A stretch of 52,426 bases of DNA from assembly GCF_001650635.1 (NCBI RefSeq), contig NZ_LWQU01000125.1, positions 1 through 52,426 of the forward strand. The letters run 5' to 3'. Origin of the DNA: Magnetospirillum moscoviense (GTDB lineage Bacteria; Pseudomonadota; Alphaproteobacteria; Rhodospirillales; Magnetospirillaceae). Under the pieces are notes generated by a model. It was given only the letters and a program-made list of their open reading frames with translations, made no database searches and had not been told where the DNA came from. A program made the position numbers and the translations under genes. The stretch's first letter is position 1. Every line of letters starts with the position of its first letter. Below, piece by piece: positions 43,699 through 52,426 of the stretch.

Positions 43699-45615
43699 AT
43701 GTGCGGCTTTGCCGGATTTCTTGACCTGACGAGCCAGACGCCCGACCGGGCGGCGACCGTCGCGGCCATGGCCGGCACCTTGGTCCACCGCGGGCCGGAC
43801 GACAGCGGCGTGTGGATCGACGATCGTGCCGGGATCGCGCTGGGCTTTCGGCGCCTGGCCATTCTGGACCTCAGCCCCCACGGGCACCAGCCGATGCTGT
43901 CCAAGGATGGCCGCTGGGCCATCGCTTTCAACGGCGAGATCTACAACCATGCCGACCTGCGCGGACGCCTGGAGCGCAGCGACTGGCTGGGCCATTCCGA
44001 TACCGAGGTGCTGCTGGAAGCGATCAGCCGCTGGGGCCTGGACCGTGCCTTGGCCCAGTGCGACGGCATGTTCGCCATCGCGCTGTGGGACCGGGTCGAG
44101 CGGGTGTTGTACCTGGCCCGCGACCGGATCGGCGAGAAGCCGCTTTATTGGGCCGAATGCGGCGGGGTGTTCAGTTTCGGCTCGGAATTGAAGGCGCTGG
44201 TCCGCCACCCGGCCTTCGACGATTCCATCGACCGCGACGCCCTGGCCTTGTTCCTGAAATTTGGCTGGATCGCCGCGCCGCATACCATCTACCGCGCCGC
44301 CCGCAAGCTGTTGCCGGGCACCATCTTGTCGGTGCGTGGCGGCAAGGTCGCCAGCCAGACCTATTGGTCGGCCGCCGAGCGGGCCCGGGCGGTGGCGGGA
44401 AGTTTCGGCGGCGGCCGTGCCGCTGCGGCCGAGCGGCTGAACCAGTTGCTGCGGGCCTCGGTGTCCTTGCGCATGCAGGCCGACGTGCCGGTCGGCGTGT
44501 TCCTGTCGGGGGGCATCGACAGTTCGGTCACCGCCGCCATCATGCAGGATATGTCGCCCCGGCCGGTTCACACCTTCACCATCGCCTTCGCCGACAAGGG
44601 CTATGACGAAAGCCCGCACGCCCGGGCGGTGGCGGACCATCTGGGGTGCGTTCATACCGAGGTGCCGATCACCGACGACGACGCCCTGGCCCTGGTCCCC
44701 GACCTGCCGTCGATCTGGGACGAGCCGTTCGCCGACCCGGCCCAACTGCCGACCTGTCTGCTGGCGCGGGCGACGCGTCAAGACGTCACCGTGGCGTTGT
44801 CGGGCGACGGCGCCGACGAATTGTTCGGCGGCTACGGCATCTATCGCTCGTTGCCCGCCGACTGGCGCCGGCTGGAGGCCATTCCGGCCTGGCTGCGCCG
44901 ACTGGCCGGCGGGCTGGACCTGATGCCGTCGGCCATGCTGAACGCCGCGGCCGGTCTGGGCCATCTGGTCGGGCGCAAGCGGCGGTCCTATCCGGGCTTT
45001 CGCGTCAAGAAGGCGTTCGAACAGGTGCGGACCGGCTCGTTGGCCCAGTTGCACGGCCAGCATTACGCCCGCTGGCGCGGCATGCCGGCCCCGGTGCTGG
45101 GTGCTGGCCGGGCGATGACGGCCTTCGACGACGGGCCTGCCGCCATGCTGGCCGATCCGTCGCTGGCGGTGATGGTGATGGATGCCCGCACCTATCTGCC
45201 CGACGATCTGTGCGTCAAGACCGATCGCGCCACCATGGCCTATTCGCTCGAGGCGCGTCTGCCGTTCCTCGACCATGCCATCGTCGAATTTGCCTGGAGC
45301 CTGCCTTTGGGCCTCAAGATCGATGGCGACATCGGCAAGGCGGTGTTGCGCGACGTGTTGTACGGCTATGTGCCGCGCGCCTTGGTCGATCGTCCCAAGA
45401 TGGGGTTCGAGGTGCCGATCGGGCGTTGGCTGACCGGGCGTTTGAAGGGCTGGGCCGACGATCTGCTGGACGAGGGGCGGCTCCGGGCGCAGGGGCTGCT
45501 GAATGCCCCGATGGTGTCGGCCTGCTGGCGCGACCACCGCTTAGGCGCCAAGAATTGGCAGACGGAACTGTGGCACGCCCTGATGTTCCAAGCGTGGTTC
45601 GAGAGCCGGGGGTAG
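43699..45615 (+). CDS. asnB: Asparagine synthase (glutamine-hydrolysing)
   Basis: 638 residues. The Cys2 nucleophile follows the initiator Met (MCGFAGF), so the N-terminal glutaminase is intact (LVHRGPDDSGVW, NGEIYNH). The synthetase domain has the PP-loop LSGGIDSS (269-276) and LSGDGADELFGGY. Family members of this length in polysaccharide or surface loci may amidate other substrates, so asparagine synthesis is likely but not certain. It ends three bases before the ChpT-like gene, suggesting co-transcription. Confidence 0.92.
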   Translation: MCGFAGFLDLTSQTPDRAATVAAMAGTLVHRGPDDSGVWIDDRAGIALGFRRLAILDLSPHGHQPMLSKDGRWAIAFNGEIYNHADLRGRLERSDWLGHSDTEVLLEAISRWGLDRALAQCDGMFAIALWDRVERVLYLARDRIGEKPLYWAECGGVFSFGSELKALVRHPAFDDSIDRDALALFLKFGWIAAPHTIYRAARKLLPGTILSVRGGKVASQTYWSAAERARAVAGSFGGGRAAAAERLNQLLRASVSLRMQADVPVGVFLSGGIDSSVTAAIMQDMSPRPVHTFTIAFADKGYDESPHARAVADHLGCVHTEVPITDDDALALVPDLPSIWDEPFADPAQLPTCLLARATRQDVTVALSGDGADELFGGYGIYRSLPADWRRLEAIPAWLRRLAGGLDLMPSAMLNAAAGLGHLVGRKRRSYPGFRVKKAFEQVRTGSLAQLHGQHYARWRGMPAPVLGAGRAMTAFDDGPAAMLADPSLAVMVMDARTYLPDDLCVKTDRATMAYSLEARLPFLDHAIVEFAWSLPLGLKIDGDIGKAVLRDVLYGYVPRALVDRPKMGFEVPIGRWLTGRLKGWADDLLDEGRLRAQGLLNAPMVSACWRDHRLGAKNWQTELWHALMFQAWFESRG

Positions 45616-45618
45616 GGG

Positions 45619-46236
45619 ATGGATTCGCTGGTTTTGGCGGAATTGCTGTGTGCCAGGCTGTGTCACGACATGGCCGGGCCGGTGGGGGCGGCGGCGGCCG
45701 GGGCCGAGTTGATCGCCGAGATGGCGGGCGACATCGATGCCGAGACCTTGGCGCTGGTTTCGGCCAGTGCCGGGGCGGGCGCCGCGCGGCTGAAGTTCTT
45801 CCGCTCGGCCCTGGGGCCGGCGGTCGGCGGGTTGGTGTCGGTGGCGGCGACGCGCGACCAGGTGCGGGCCTATCTCGACACCCAAAGCTCGGCGGTGGCC
45901 GGGGTGGGACTGGAATGGACCGGCGAGAACGGCTCGATCGACGGGGGGGCGGCGCGCCTGCTGCTCAATCTGGTTCTGCTGGCCAAGGATAGCCTGCCGC
46001 GCGGCGGCCGCATCGCCGTGGAGATCAGTGCCGGCCGGCCGCGTGTCACCGCGTGGGGCGATCCTGTCTCGCTGCCCGACGAGGCCCGGTCGATTCTTGA
46101 CGACGGGGCCTTTCCGACCTCGCCGCGCGGGGCGCAGGCCTATCTCGCTCAACTGTTGGCGGATCAAATGACCTTGGCGGTGAAAGCCGAATTATTCCCC
46201 GGCGGTCTTGGCTTCTCGGTTGCGCCCTCCAAATGA
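45619..46236 (+). CDS. ChpT-like histidine phosphotransferase
   Basis: 205 residues. The N-terminal dimerisation helices carry the phosphorylatable His16 in LCARLCHDMAGPVGAA, as in ChpT-type (DUF2328) phosphotransferases, and the rest is a degenerate HATPase fold. In Caulobacter ChpT passes phosphate from CckA to CtrA and CpdR. Here it sits between asnB and cheA, so it could be the general cell-cycle/motility ChpT or a local relay linked to the receiver domain on CheA; sequence cannot decide. Start ATG 45619 after GGGGTAGGGG. Confidence 0.85.
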   Translation: MDSLVLAELLCARLCHDMAGPVGAAAAGAELIAEMAGDIDAETLALVSASAGAGAARLKFFRSALGPAVGGLVSVAATRDQVRAYLDTQSSAVAGVGLEWTGENGSIDGGAARLLLNLVLLAKDSLPRGGRIAVEISAGRPRVTAWGDPVSLPDEARSILDDGAFPTSPRGAQAYLAQLLADQMTLAVKAELFPGGLGFSVAPSK

Positions 46237-46385
46237 TTCGTGTCCAATACTTTTTGGGGGCAAGGGTTCTTCTAAAGCCCTCGCGGCCGTGATATTACTC
46301 GAAATGCCGCCCCAGAAATTTGGGGGACGGTGGGAATTTGTCCCGTCGTGGCAGTGGGTTCGATGGCGTGGAGCTGGAGCGGAAG

Positions 46386-49139
46386 ATGGATGATCTCCTC
46401 AGCGAATTTTTGACCGAGACCTCGGAAAGCCTTTCCGTTCTCGACGTCGAGCTGGTGAAGCTGGAACAGAACCCGGAACCGAGCATTCTGCAGAACATCT
46501 TCCGGTTGGTGCATACCATCAAGGGCACCTGCGGCTTCCTTGGTCTGCCTCGGCTGGAACATGTCGCCCATGCGTCGGAAAACGTTCTGGGCAAGTTCCG
46601 CGACGGCGAACTTGAAGTGACGCCGACGGCGGTGACCCTGATCTTGCAGGCGATCGACCGCATCAAGCTGATCCTGGGCCATCTCGAACAGAACGAGTGC
46701 GAGCCGGAAGGCGAAGACAAGGATCTGATCGCCAAGCTGAACGACATGGCCGAGGGCAAGACCCCGTCGGTCGCTGCCCCCGCCGCCGAGCAATCCTTCC
46801 CGGTCGCGGCCGACCTGCTGGCCGAAGTCGAGGCCGCCTACGCCGCCGGCAAGAAGGCCGCCTCGGACACCGATGTGCTGGCCGAGATGGCCAAGGAGCG
46901 CGCCAAGGAAGCCGCCGCCGCCGCCAAGGAAGCCGCCGCGGCAGCCAAGGAAGCCGCCGCGGCAGCCGCGCCCGAGCCCGAGCCCGAGCCCGAGGCGGCG
47001 CCTTCCGTTCCGGTTCCGGCCGCCTCGCCGCCGGCCGTCACCAAGCAGACCGAGCAATTGACCAACGCGGCCGGCGAGCCCAAGGAATCGGCTGTCGCCG
47101 CCCAGACCATCCGCGTCAATGTCGAGCTTCTCGAAAACCTGATGACCCTGGTGTCGGAACTGGTGCTGACCCGCAACCAGCTGCTGCAGATGGTGCGCGG
47201 GCGCGACGATTCCGAATTCACCGCGCCGTTGCAGCGCCTCTCGCACATCACCACCGACCTGCAGGAAGGGGTGATGAAGACGCGCATGCAGCCGATCGGC
47301 AATGCCTGGGCCAAGCTGCCGCGTATCGTTCGCGATCTGTCGGTCGAAATGAACAAGAAGGTCGACCTGCAGATGCTGGGCGCCGAGACCGAGCTGGACC
47401 GGCAGGTCCTGGAGCTCATCAAGGACCCGCTGACCCACATGGTCCGCAACTCGGCCGACCACGGTCTGGAAGGCCCGGAAGAACGCAAGCGGGCCGGCAA
47501 GCCGGAAATCGGCAAGGTGGTGCTGAACGCCTACCACGAGGGCGGTCACATCATCATCGAGATTTCCGACGACGGGCGTGGCCTCAACCTCGACCGCATC
47601 AAGCAGAAGGCCATCTCCAGCGGGCTCGCCAGCGAGTCCGAACTTGAGACGATGAACCCGCAGCATATCTACCAGTTCATCTTCAAGGCCGGTTTCTCGA
47701 CCGCCGAGAAGGTCACCAGCGTGTCCGGCCGCGGCGTCGGCATGGACGTGGTGCGCACCAACATCGAAAAGATCGGCGGCACCGTCGAGTTGAAAAGCCA
47801 GCCGGGCAAGGGGTCCAGCTTCGTCATCAAGATCCCGCTGACCCTGGCCATCGTGTCGGCGCTGATCGTCGAATGCGCCGGCGAACGCTTCGCCATTCCG
47901 CAGATCAGCGTACTGGAGCTGGTGCGTGTCACCAACAATTCCGAGCACGGCATCGAGAACATCAACAACGCCCCGGTGCTGCGCCTGCGCGACCGCCTGC
48001 TGCCGCTGGTCAGCCTGAAGAAGCTGCTGCGCCTCAATAACGGCGAGGACCAGGAAACCTTCATCGTCGTCACCCAGGTCGGCACCTACACCTTCGGCAT
48101 CATCGTCGATCGCGTGTTCGACACCGAAGAAATCGTGGTCAAGCCGGTGGCGCCGATCCTGCGCCACATCTCGATGTTCTCGGGCAACACCATCCTGGGC
48201 GACGGTTCGGTGATCATGATCCTGGATCCCAACGGCATCGCCGGCGCCACCGGTGAATCGAGCATGCTGGGCGGCGGTCAGTCGACCGAAGGCCAGGTGG
48301 TGCGCGACCTGCACGGCGACTCGAAGACCAGCCTCCTGGTGTTCCGCGCCGGCAGCGAGGACCTCAAGGCGGTTCCGCTGGCCCTGGTCGCCCGTCTGGA
48401 AGAAATCGACGTCAAGGACGTCGAATACAGCCACGGCAAGCCGATGGTGCAGTATCGCGGTCACCTCATGCCGCTGGTGTCCATCGACGGCGCCACCGAT
48501 TTCCGTTCCGAGGGCCGCCAGCCGGTGCTGGTGTTCTCGGATCGCGACCACACCATGGGTCTGGTCGTCGAGGAAATCGTCGATATCGTCGAGGATCGCC
48601 TGAAGGTCGAACTGTCGGCCAGCAATCCCGGCGTCATCGGCACCGCCGTCATCGCCGGCAAGGCCACCACCATCATCGATGCCGGCTATTACCTGCCGCA
48701 GGCCTTCGGCGATTGGTTCGGCCGCGCCGACAAGGAATACGGCACCGACGAGCATGCCGCGCCGCGCATCCTGCTGGTCGATGACAGCCCGTTCTTCCGC
48801 AACCTGCTGACGCCGCTGTTGTCGGTCGCCGGCTATGACGTGGTCGCGGTCGAGGGGCCGGATCGCGCCCTGGCTCTGCGCGAGCAGGGGCACGACTTCG
48901 ACATGATCATCAGCGACATCGAGATGCCGGGGATGAGCGGGTTCGAGTTCGCCCAGGCGGTGCGCGCCGAGGGCCGCTGGCAGACCCTGCCGATGGTCGC
49001 CCTGTCGAGCCATGCCACCGAAAAGGATTTCGAGCGTGGCCGCCAGGTCGGCTTCAACGATTACGTCGCCAAGTTCGACCGCGACTCGCTGTTGAACACC
49101 ATCGCTTCGACGCTTGCCGCGCTGAAGGGTGCCGCATGA
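46386..49139 (+). CDS. cheA: Hybrid chemotaxis histidine kinase CheA with fused receiver
   Basis: 917 residues. The Hpt domain has His43 (VHTIKGTCGF). At about 165-210 an Ala-rich linker of AKEAAAA heptads and a PEPEPEPE run occupy the place of P2, the CheY-docking domain. Dimerisation (IRVNVELLENLMTLVSELVL), HATPase (MVRNSADHGLE, DDGRGL, GRGVGMDVV), one clear CheW domain, a second CheW-like segment (LLVFRAGSEDLKAVPLALV) and a C-terminal receiver from ~790 with Asp844 (ISDIEMPGMSG) follow. This is a CheA-REC hybrid, probably controlling a non-flagellar or specialised Che pathway. ATG 46386 follows GGAGCGGAAG. First gene of cheA-W-Y-B-R. Confidence 0.95.
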   Translation: MDDLLSEFLTETSESLSVLDVELVKLEQNPEPSILQNIFRLVHTIKGTCGFLGLPRLEHVAHASENVLGKFRDGELEVTPTAVTLILQAIDRIKLILGHLEQNECEPEGEDKDLIAKLNDMAEGKTPSVAAPAAEQSFPVAADLLAEVEAAYAAGKKAASDTDVLAEMAKERAKEAAAAAKEAAAAAKEAAAAAAPEPEPEPEAAPSVPVPAASPPAVTKQTEQLTNAAGEPKESAVAAQTIRVNVELLENLMTLVSELVLTRNQLLQMVRGRDDSEFTAPLQRLSHITTDLQEGVMKTRMQPIGNAWAKLPRIVRDLSVEMNKKVDLQMLGAETELDRQVLELIKDPLTHMVRNSADHGLEGPEERKRAGKPEIGKVVLNAYHEGGHIIIEISDDGRGLNLDRIKQKAISSGLASESELETMNPQHIYQFIFKAGFSTAEKVTSVSGRGVGMDVVRTNIEKIGGTVELKSQPGKGSSFVIKIPLTLAIVSALIVECAGERFAIPQISVLELVRVTNNSEHGIENINNAPVLRLRDRLLPLVSLKKLLRLNNGEDQETFIVVTQVGTYTFGIIVDRVFDTEEIVVKPVAPILRHISMFSGNTILGDGSVIMILDPNGIAGATGESSMLGGGQSTEGQVVRDLHGDSKTSLLVFRAGSEDLKAVPLALVARLEEIDVKDVEYSHGKPMVQYRGHLMPLVSIDGATDFRSEGRQPVLVFSDRDHTMGLVVEEIVDIVEDRLKVELSASNPGVIGTAVIAGKATTIIDAGYYLPQAFGDWFGRADKEYGTDEHAAPRILLVDDSPFFRNLLTPLLSVAGYDVVAVEGPDRALALREQGHDFDMIISDIEMPGMSGFEFAQAVRAEGRWQTLPMVALSSHATEKDFERGRQVGFNDYVAKFDRDSLLNTIASTLAALKGAA

Positions 49140-49197
49140 CCACTCGAAACAACCACGCAGCAGCAACCGACATCCATCTGAACAGGGGGGTCACGCA

Positions 49198-49683
49198 GTG
49201 AACCAGATCGTACCCGCCGGCAAGCGTCCCGGCACCGAGTTGGCCGCGCCGGAGACCCAGGACTACGTCACCATGTTCATCGACGGCCAGATGTTCGGCA
49301 TCCAGGTGCTGACCGTCCAGGACGTGCTGGGACCGCAGAAGATCACCCGCATCCCGTTGGCGCCGCGCGAGGTGGCCGGCAGCCTGAACCTGCGTGGCCG
49401 CATCGTCACCGCCGTCGATGTGCGCCTGCGTCTGGGCCTGCGCAACGCCGCCGAGGACAACAAGGGCATGAGCGTGGTCGTCGATCAGAATGGCGAGCTC
49501 TATTCACTGATGGTCGACCAGGTCGGCGAAGTCCTGAGCCTGCCCGCCGCCAAGTTCGAACGCAATCCGCCGACGCTGGACCCGATGTGGCGCGAGTTTT
49601 CGGCCGGAATTTATCGCCTCGAGGACAAATTGATGGTGGTGCTGGACGTCGGCAAGCTTTTGGATTTCAAAAAAGACGAATAG
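49198..49683 (+). CDS. cheW: Chemotaxis coupling protein CheW
   Basis: 161 residues. CheW links chemoreceptors to CheA. DYVTMFIDGQMFGIQVLTVQ, KITRIPLAPREVAGSLNLRG and VDVRLRLGL are standard CheW blocks. The start is GTG 49198 with AGGGGGG upstream; an ORF open from 49129 overlaps cheA and is unlikely. It lies 58 bases after cheA. Confidence 0.95.
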   Translation: MNQIVPAGKRPGTELAAPETQDYVTMFIDGQMFGIQVLTVQDVLGPQKITRIPLAPREVAGSLNLRGRIVTAVDVRLRLGLRNAAEDNKGMSVVVDQNGELYSLMVDQVGEVLSLPAAKFERNPPTLDPMWREFSAGIYRLEDKLMVVLDVGKLLDFKKDE

Positions 49684-49748
49684 TATCACCGCATGATAAG
49701 AGGCGGGTGCCACGGGCGCACCCGACCCTAGGGGAGGCTTGAAAGGGC

Positions 49749-50114
49749 ATGAGGTCCTGTCTGATCGTTGATGATTCGAAGGTCATCCGCATGGTGGCCA
49801 AGAAGATCCTGCAAGAGTTGACCTTCACCACCGCGGAAGCGGAAGACGGTCAGCAGGCTTTGAACTACTGCCAATCGACCATGCCGGACGCAGTTCTGCT
49901 GGATTGGAATATGCCGGTCATGAACGGCATCGATTTCCTGCGGGAATTGCGCAAGCTGCCGGGTGGCGACAAGCCGGTCGTTGTTTTCTGCACCACGGAA
50001 AATGACATCGAGCACATCCAGGAGGCGATCACGGCCGGCGCCAACGAGTACATCATGAAGCCGTTCGACAGCGAGATTCTGCAGGCCAAGTTCTCCCAGG
50101 TTGGCCTTCTGTAA
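49749..50114 (+). CDS. cheY: CheY-type single-domain response regulator
   Basis: 121 residues. Receiver with acidic pocket Asp8/Asp9, phosphoacceptor Asp52 (LLDWNMPVMNG), Thr in FCTTEND and Lys104 (IMKPF). It has no output domain and fits CheY. A hairpin (about 49704-49725, CGGGTGC/GCACCCG) lies between cheW and this gene and may tune expression. Good Shine-Dalgarno GGGGAGG. Confidence 0.94.
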   Translation: MRSCLIVDDSKVIRMVAKKILQELTFTTAEAEDGQQALNYCQSTMPDAVLLDWNMPVMNGIDFLRELRKLPGGDKPVVVFCTTENDIEHIQEAITAGANEYIMKPFDSEILQAKFSQVGLL

Positions 50115-50145
50115 TCGCTGCTCCTTTCAAAAGGCTCGCCGTTTA

Positions 50146-51294
50146 ATGGCTTCCGATACCCCCTCTTCCGCCTCCACCGCAGCCGATCGGATTCGGGTGA
50201 TGCTGGTTGACGATTCCGCGGTCGTGCGTGGTCTCGTCACTCGGATTCTCGAAGAGGAGCAGGATATCTCTGTGGTCGTTTCGGTCGGAAACGGACAGAT
50301 GGCGTTGTCGGCGTTGGAACGCCAGGACATCGACGTCATCTTGCTGGATATCGAAATGCCGGTCATGGACGGCATGACCGCGCTGCCCAAGCTGCTGAAG
50401 GTCGATCCGGCGGTGCGGGTGATCATGCAATCGACGCTGACCTCGAAGGGGGCGGCCATCAGCCTGCGTGCCCTGGAAATGGGGGCGGCTGATTACATTC
50501 CGAAGCCGACCGCCACCCGCGATCTGGCCGGCGGCGTCGATTTCAAGACCGAATTGCTGGGCAAGGTCAAGGCCCTGGGATATGCGCGGCGACGCGATCC
50601 GAACCGTAAGCTGCGCGCGCCTTCGGGCACGGTGACGCCGACGCGGCCCGCCGCGCCGAAGATTTCCGCCCTGCACCCTGCCACACCGCCGACCTTGCGG
50701 ACCCATACACCCGAGCCGCCCGATATTATCGCCATCGGCTCGTCGACCGGCGGGCCGCAGGCGCTGTTCAACCTGCTGGGCACCATGCGGGCCGGAACCG
50801 TCAAGCAGCCGATCCTGATCACCCAGCATATGCCGGCGACCTTCACCACCATCCTGGCCGAGCATATCAGCCGGGTGTCGGGCTGGGACGCGCGCGAGGG
50901 CCAGGACGGCGAAGTGATCAAGGGCGGACGGGTCTATATCGCTCCGGGCGACTTCCACATGGTGGTCGAGACCCGTGGTGCCGACAAGATCATTCGCCTG
51001 AACAAGGATGCGCCGGAAAATTTCTGCCGGCCTGCGGTCGATCCGATGCTGCGCAGCATCTCGGCGGCCTATGGCAAGCGGGTGCTGGTGGCGATCCTGA
51101 CCGGAATGGGAGCCGACGGCTCCAAGGGGGGTCAGGTGGTTGTACAAAATGGCGGCACGGTGGTGGCTCAGGACGAGCCAAGTTCCGTGGTGTGGGGAAT
51201 GCCGGGGGCGGCGGCGCAAGCTGGAATCTGTTCGGCGATTCTGCCGATCGGGGAAATCGCCCCATGGCTGATGAAATTGGCAGCGAGGCGCTGA
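50146..51294 (+). CDS. cheB: Protein-glutamate methylesterase CheB
   Basis: 382 residues. Receiver domain (Asp68 in LLDIEMPVMDG) followed by the methylesterase domain with Ser200 (GSSTGGP), His228 (ITQHMP) and Asp324 (MGADGSKGG) as catalytic triad. It removes methyl groups from receptors, and CheR adds them. The inter-domain linker is long and Pro-rich (about 150-192). ATG 50146 is chosen; the frame opens earlier but overlaps cheY. Confidence 0.95.
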   Translation: MASDTPSSASTAADRIRVMLVDDSAVVRGLVTRILEEEQDISVVVSVGNGQMALSALERQDIDVILLDIEMPVMDGMTALPKLLKVDPAVRVIMQSTLTSKGAAISLRALEMGAADYIPKPTATRDLAGGVDFKTELLGKVKALGYARRRDPNRKLRAPSGTVTPTRPAAPKISALHPATPPTLRTHTPEPPDIIAIGSSTGGPQALFNLLGTMRAGTVKQPILITQHMPATFTTILAEHISRVSGWDAREGQDGEVIKGGRVYIAPGDFHMVVETRGADKIIRLNKDAPENFCRPAVDPMLRSISAAYGKRVLVAILTGMGADGSKGGQVVVQNGGTVVAQDEPSSVVWGMPGAAAQAGICSAILPIGEIAPWLMKLAARR

Positions 51295-51297
51295 CGG

Positions 51298-52107
51298 ATG
51301 CGGCCCGAGGATTTTGATTTCATTGCCAAGTTGCTGAAAGACCGTTCCGGTCTGGTCATCACGCGCGACAAGGCTTACCTGTTGGAATCCCGACTGACCC
51401 CGGTGGCGCGCAAGCGCGGACTGAAAGGGTTGGACGACCTGCTGGCGAGCCTGCGGACCTCGGGCGAGGACCTCCTGCGCGAGGTCACCGAGGCGATGAC
51501 CACCAACGAATCGTTCTTCTTCCGCGACATCAAGCCGTTTGACCAGTTCAAGGCGCTGGTCCTGCCGCAATTGTTGGCCTCGCGCGCGACCAAAAAGAGT
51601 TTCCGCGTGTGGTCGGCGGCCTCGTCATCGGGCCAGGAAGCCTATTCGCTGGCGATGATCCTGAAGGAAGAAGCGCCGAAGATGCCCGGCTGGAAGATCG
51701 AAATCGTCGGAACCGACATTTCGACCGAGATGCTGGAAAAGGCCAAGGCCGGCCTTTACTCGCAATTCGAGGTGCAGCGTGGCCTGCCGATCCAGTATCT
51801 GGTCAAGTACTTCAAGAAGACGAACGAGATGTGGCAGATCGATTCCTCGATCCGTGCCATGGTCCAGTTCCGCGAATACAATTTGCTGCACGATTTGAAG
51901 ACGCTGGGCCAGTTCGACGTCGTGTTCTGCCGCAACGTCTTGATCTATTTCGATCAGCCGACCAAGACCCGGGTGCTGGAAAACATCTCGCGGGTCATGC
52001 CCGACGATGGGCTGCTGTATCTGGGCGGTGCCGAGACGGTGTTGGGCATTTCCGACAAGTTCAAGCCGGTGCCCGAGCAGCGCGGAATCTACGCCGTCAT
52101 CCGCTGA
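51298..52107 (+). CDS. cheR: Chemotaxis receptor methyltransferase CheR
   Basis: 269 residues. S-adenosylmethionine-dependent methylation of receptor glutamates. The N-terminal helical domain reads FIAKLLKDRSGLVIT; MTTNESFFFRD, WSAASSSGQEAYSLAM, IVGTDIS and VFCRNVLIYF are the CheR signatures. It starts three bases after cheB. Last gene of the chemotaxis run in the window. Confidence 0.95.
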   Translation: MRPEDFDFIAKLLKDRSGLVITRDKAYLLESRLTPVARKRGLKGLDDLLASLRTSGEDLLREVTEAMTTNESFFFRDIKPFDQFKALVLPQLLASRATKKSFRVWSAASSSGQEAYSLAMILKEEAPKMPGWKIEIVGTDISTEMLEKAKAGLYSQFEVQRGLPIQYLVKYFKKTNEMWQIDSSIRAMVQFREYNLLHDLKTLGQFDVVFCRNVLIYFDQPTKTRVLENISRVMPDDGLLYLGGAETVLGISDKFKPVPEQRGIYAVIR

Positions 52108-52111
52108 TAAC

Positions 52112-52127
52112 CGGGTCAGGCCCGTTT
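52112..52127 (+). terminator. Weak hairpin after cheR
   Basis: CGGG-TCAGG-CCCG followed by TTT, five bases after the cheR stop. The stem is short; it may be the operon terminator. Confidence 0.35.
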
Positions 52128-52285
52128 CTGTCCGGTAGAATGTTCGGCCAGCCGACCATCGGCCCTTTTGCCATGCCCACTGCTGTCCGGTTTAAATTCT
52201 GGCGTCCCGCCGCAAGCGCTTGTGGCGCGAGCCTTTCAGAGCCTCGAGCCCGGAATGGACGCGAGTCGTCGCCCCACACTCCGTC

Positions 52286-52308
52286 ATGCCCGTGCTTGAC
52301 ACGGGCAT
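52286..52308. repeat. Inverted repeat of a dispersed alphaproteobacterial type
   Basis: ATGCCCGTG (52286-52294), loop CTTGA, CACGGGCAT (52300-52308), flanked by GTC and CCA. The form GTCATGCCCG-n-CGGGCATCCA is, from memory, a common interspersed palindrome in alphaproteobacterial genomes. Only one copy is in this window. It lies downstream of both cheR and the partial minus-strand gene. Confidence 0.5.
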
Positions 52309-52361
52309 CCATATGGCGCCGCGCAAAAATCGAATGGAAACAGCGCGTTATACCGGCGAAC

Positions 52362-52426
52362 CTACGAAATGACCTGCTGGACCCAGGGCTGATAGCAGAG
52401 GCTTTTGACCCTGTCGCTGTCGGCGA
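52362..52426 (-). CDS. Probable 3' end of a gene cut by the window edge
   Basis: A minus-strand frame open from the right edge ends at TAG (52362-52364) and reads ADSDRVKSLCYQPWVQQVIS. Residue composition looks like a real protein C-terminus, but 20 residues are too few to assign function, and other frames are open nearby. Confidence 0.35.
   Translation of the reverse strand, partial: ADSDRVKSLCYQPWVQQVIS

Overview
The window is a GC-rich, gene-dense chromosomal segment with no rRNA, tRNA, insertion sequence, phage or CRISPR array that I can see. Several gene types point to an alphaproteobacterium, most likely Rhodospirillales: a ChpT-type histidine phosphotransferase, a two-subunit glycine decarboxylase (GcvPA/GcvPB) behind a tandem glycine riboswitch, a COX15-type heme A synthase, a PraR/PhrR-like regulator, and a CheA with a fused receiver. 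A Magnetospirillum-like genus is my guess from overall feel, not something I could test.

Layout. 1-5.6 kb: a small hypothetical protein, a tandem UspA protein, an acetoacetate decarboxylase-family enzyme, an M48 lipoprotein protease with LysM, an unknown protein, and a periplasmic solute-binding protein with an unusually structured leader. 5.7-10.4 kb: the minus-strand glycine cleavage operon (promoter, tandem glycine riboswitch, gcvT-gcvH-gcvPA-gcvPB). 10.4-16.4 kb: an SH3 protein, a 2-hydroxyacid dehydrogenase, greB, a YbjN-like protein, proC and uvrB. 16.5-26.4 kb: one 8-kb gene for a repetitive RTX-type secreted protein, then two tandem paralogous Ser/Thr kinase-fold genes, the second a pseudokinase. 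26.4-31.3 kb: a pteridine-reductase-like SDR, then uvrC-pgsA-mobB-moaD-moaE in tight overlap. 31.3-34.5 kb: a hypothetical ORF, an AT-richer intergenic region, a PraR-like regulator, an M23 peptidase and ctaA. 34.6-40.3 kb: a lipid A/LPS block (msbA, DUF374 acyltransferase, waaA, lpxK, lpxL) with overlapping ends. 40.4-43.6 kb: a divergent pair, receiver-PP2C phosphatase and periplasmic-sensor histidine kinase. 43.7-52.1 kb: asnB, a ChpT-like phosphotransferase and a chemotaxis operon (cheA hybrid, cheW, cheY, cheB, cheR). The window ends in a probable minus-strand partial gene.

Cross-cutting observations. (i) At least four copies of a dispersed structured repeat share the core GCGGCCAAG and a hairpin with invariant GGA loop whose stem covaries; each lies beside a second strong hairpin. 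(ii) Four genes have their stop codon inside a 3' hairpin. (iii) The leader of the solute-binding protein gene folds on paper into a three-way junction whose closing stem contains the Shine-Dalgarno sequence, a candidate undescribed cis-regulatory RNA. (iv) The giant RTX protein contains an exact 19-residue repeat block distinct from RTX nonapeptides, and its gene is flanked by hairpins suggesting attenuation. The RTX gene plus kinase/pseudokinase pair is the best candidate for an undescribed locus. All functions are inferred from sequence by eye; no database search was possible.
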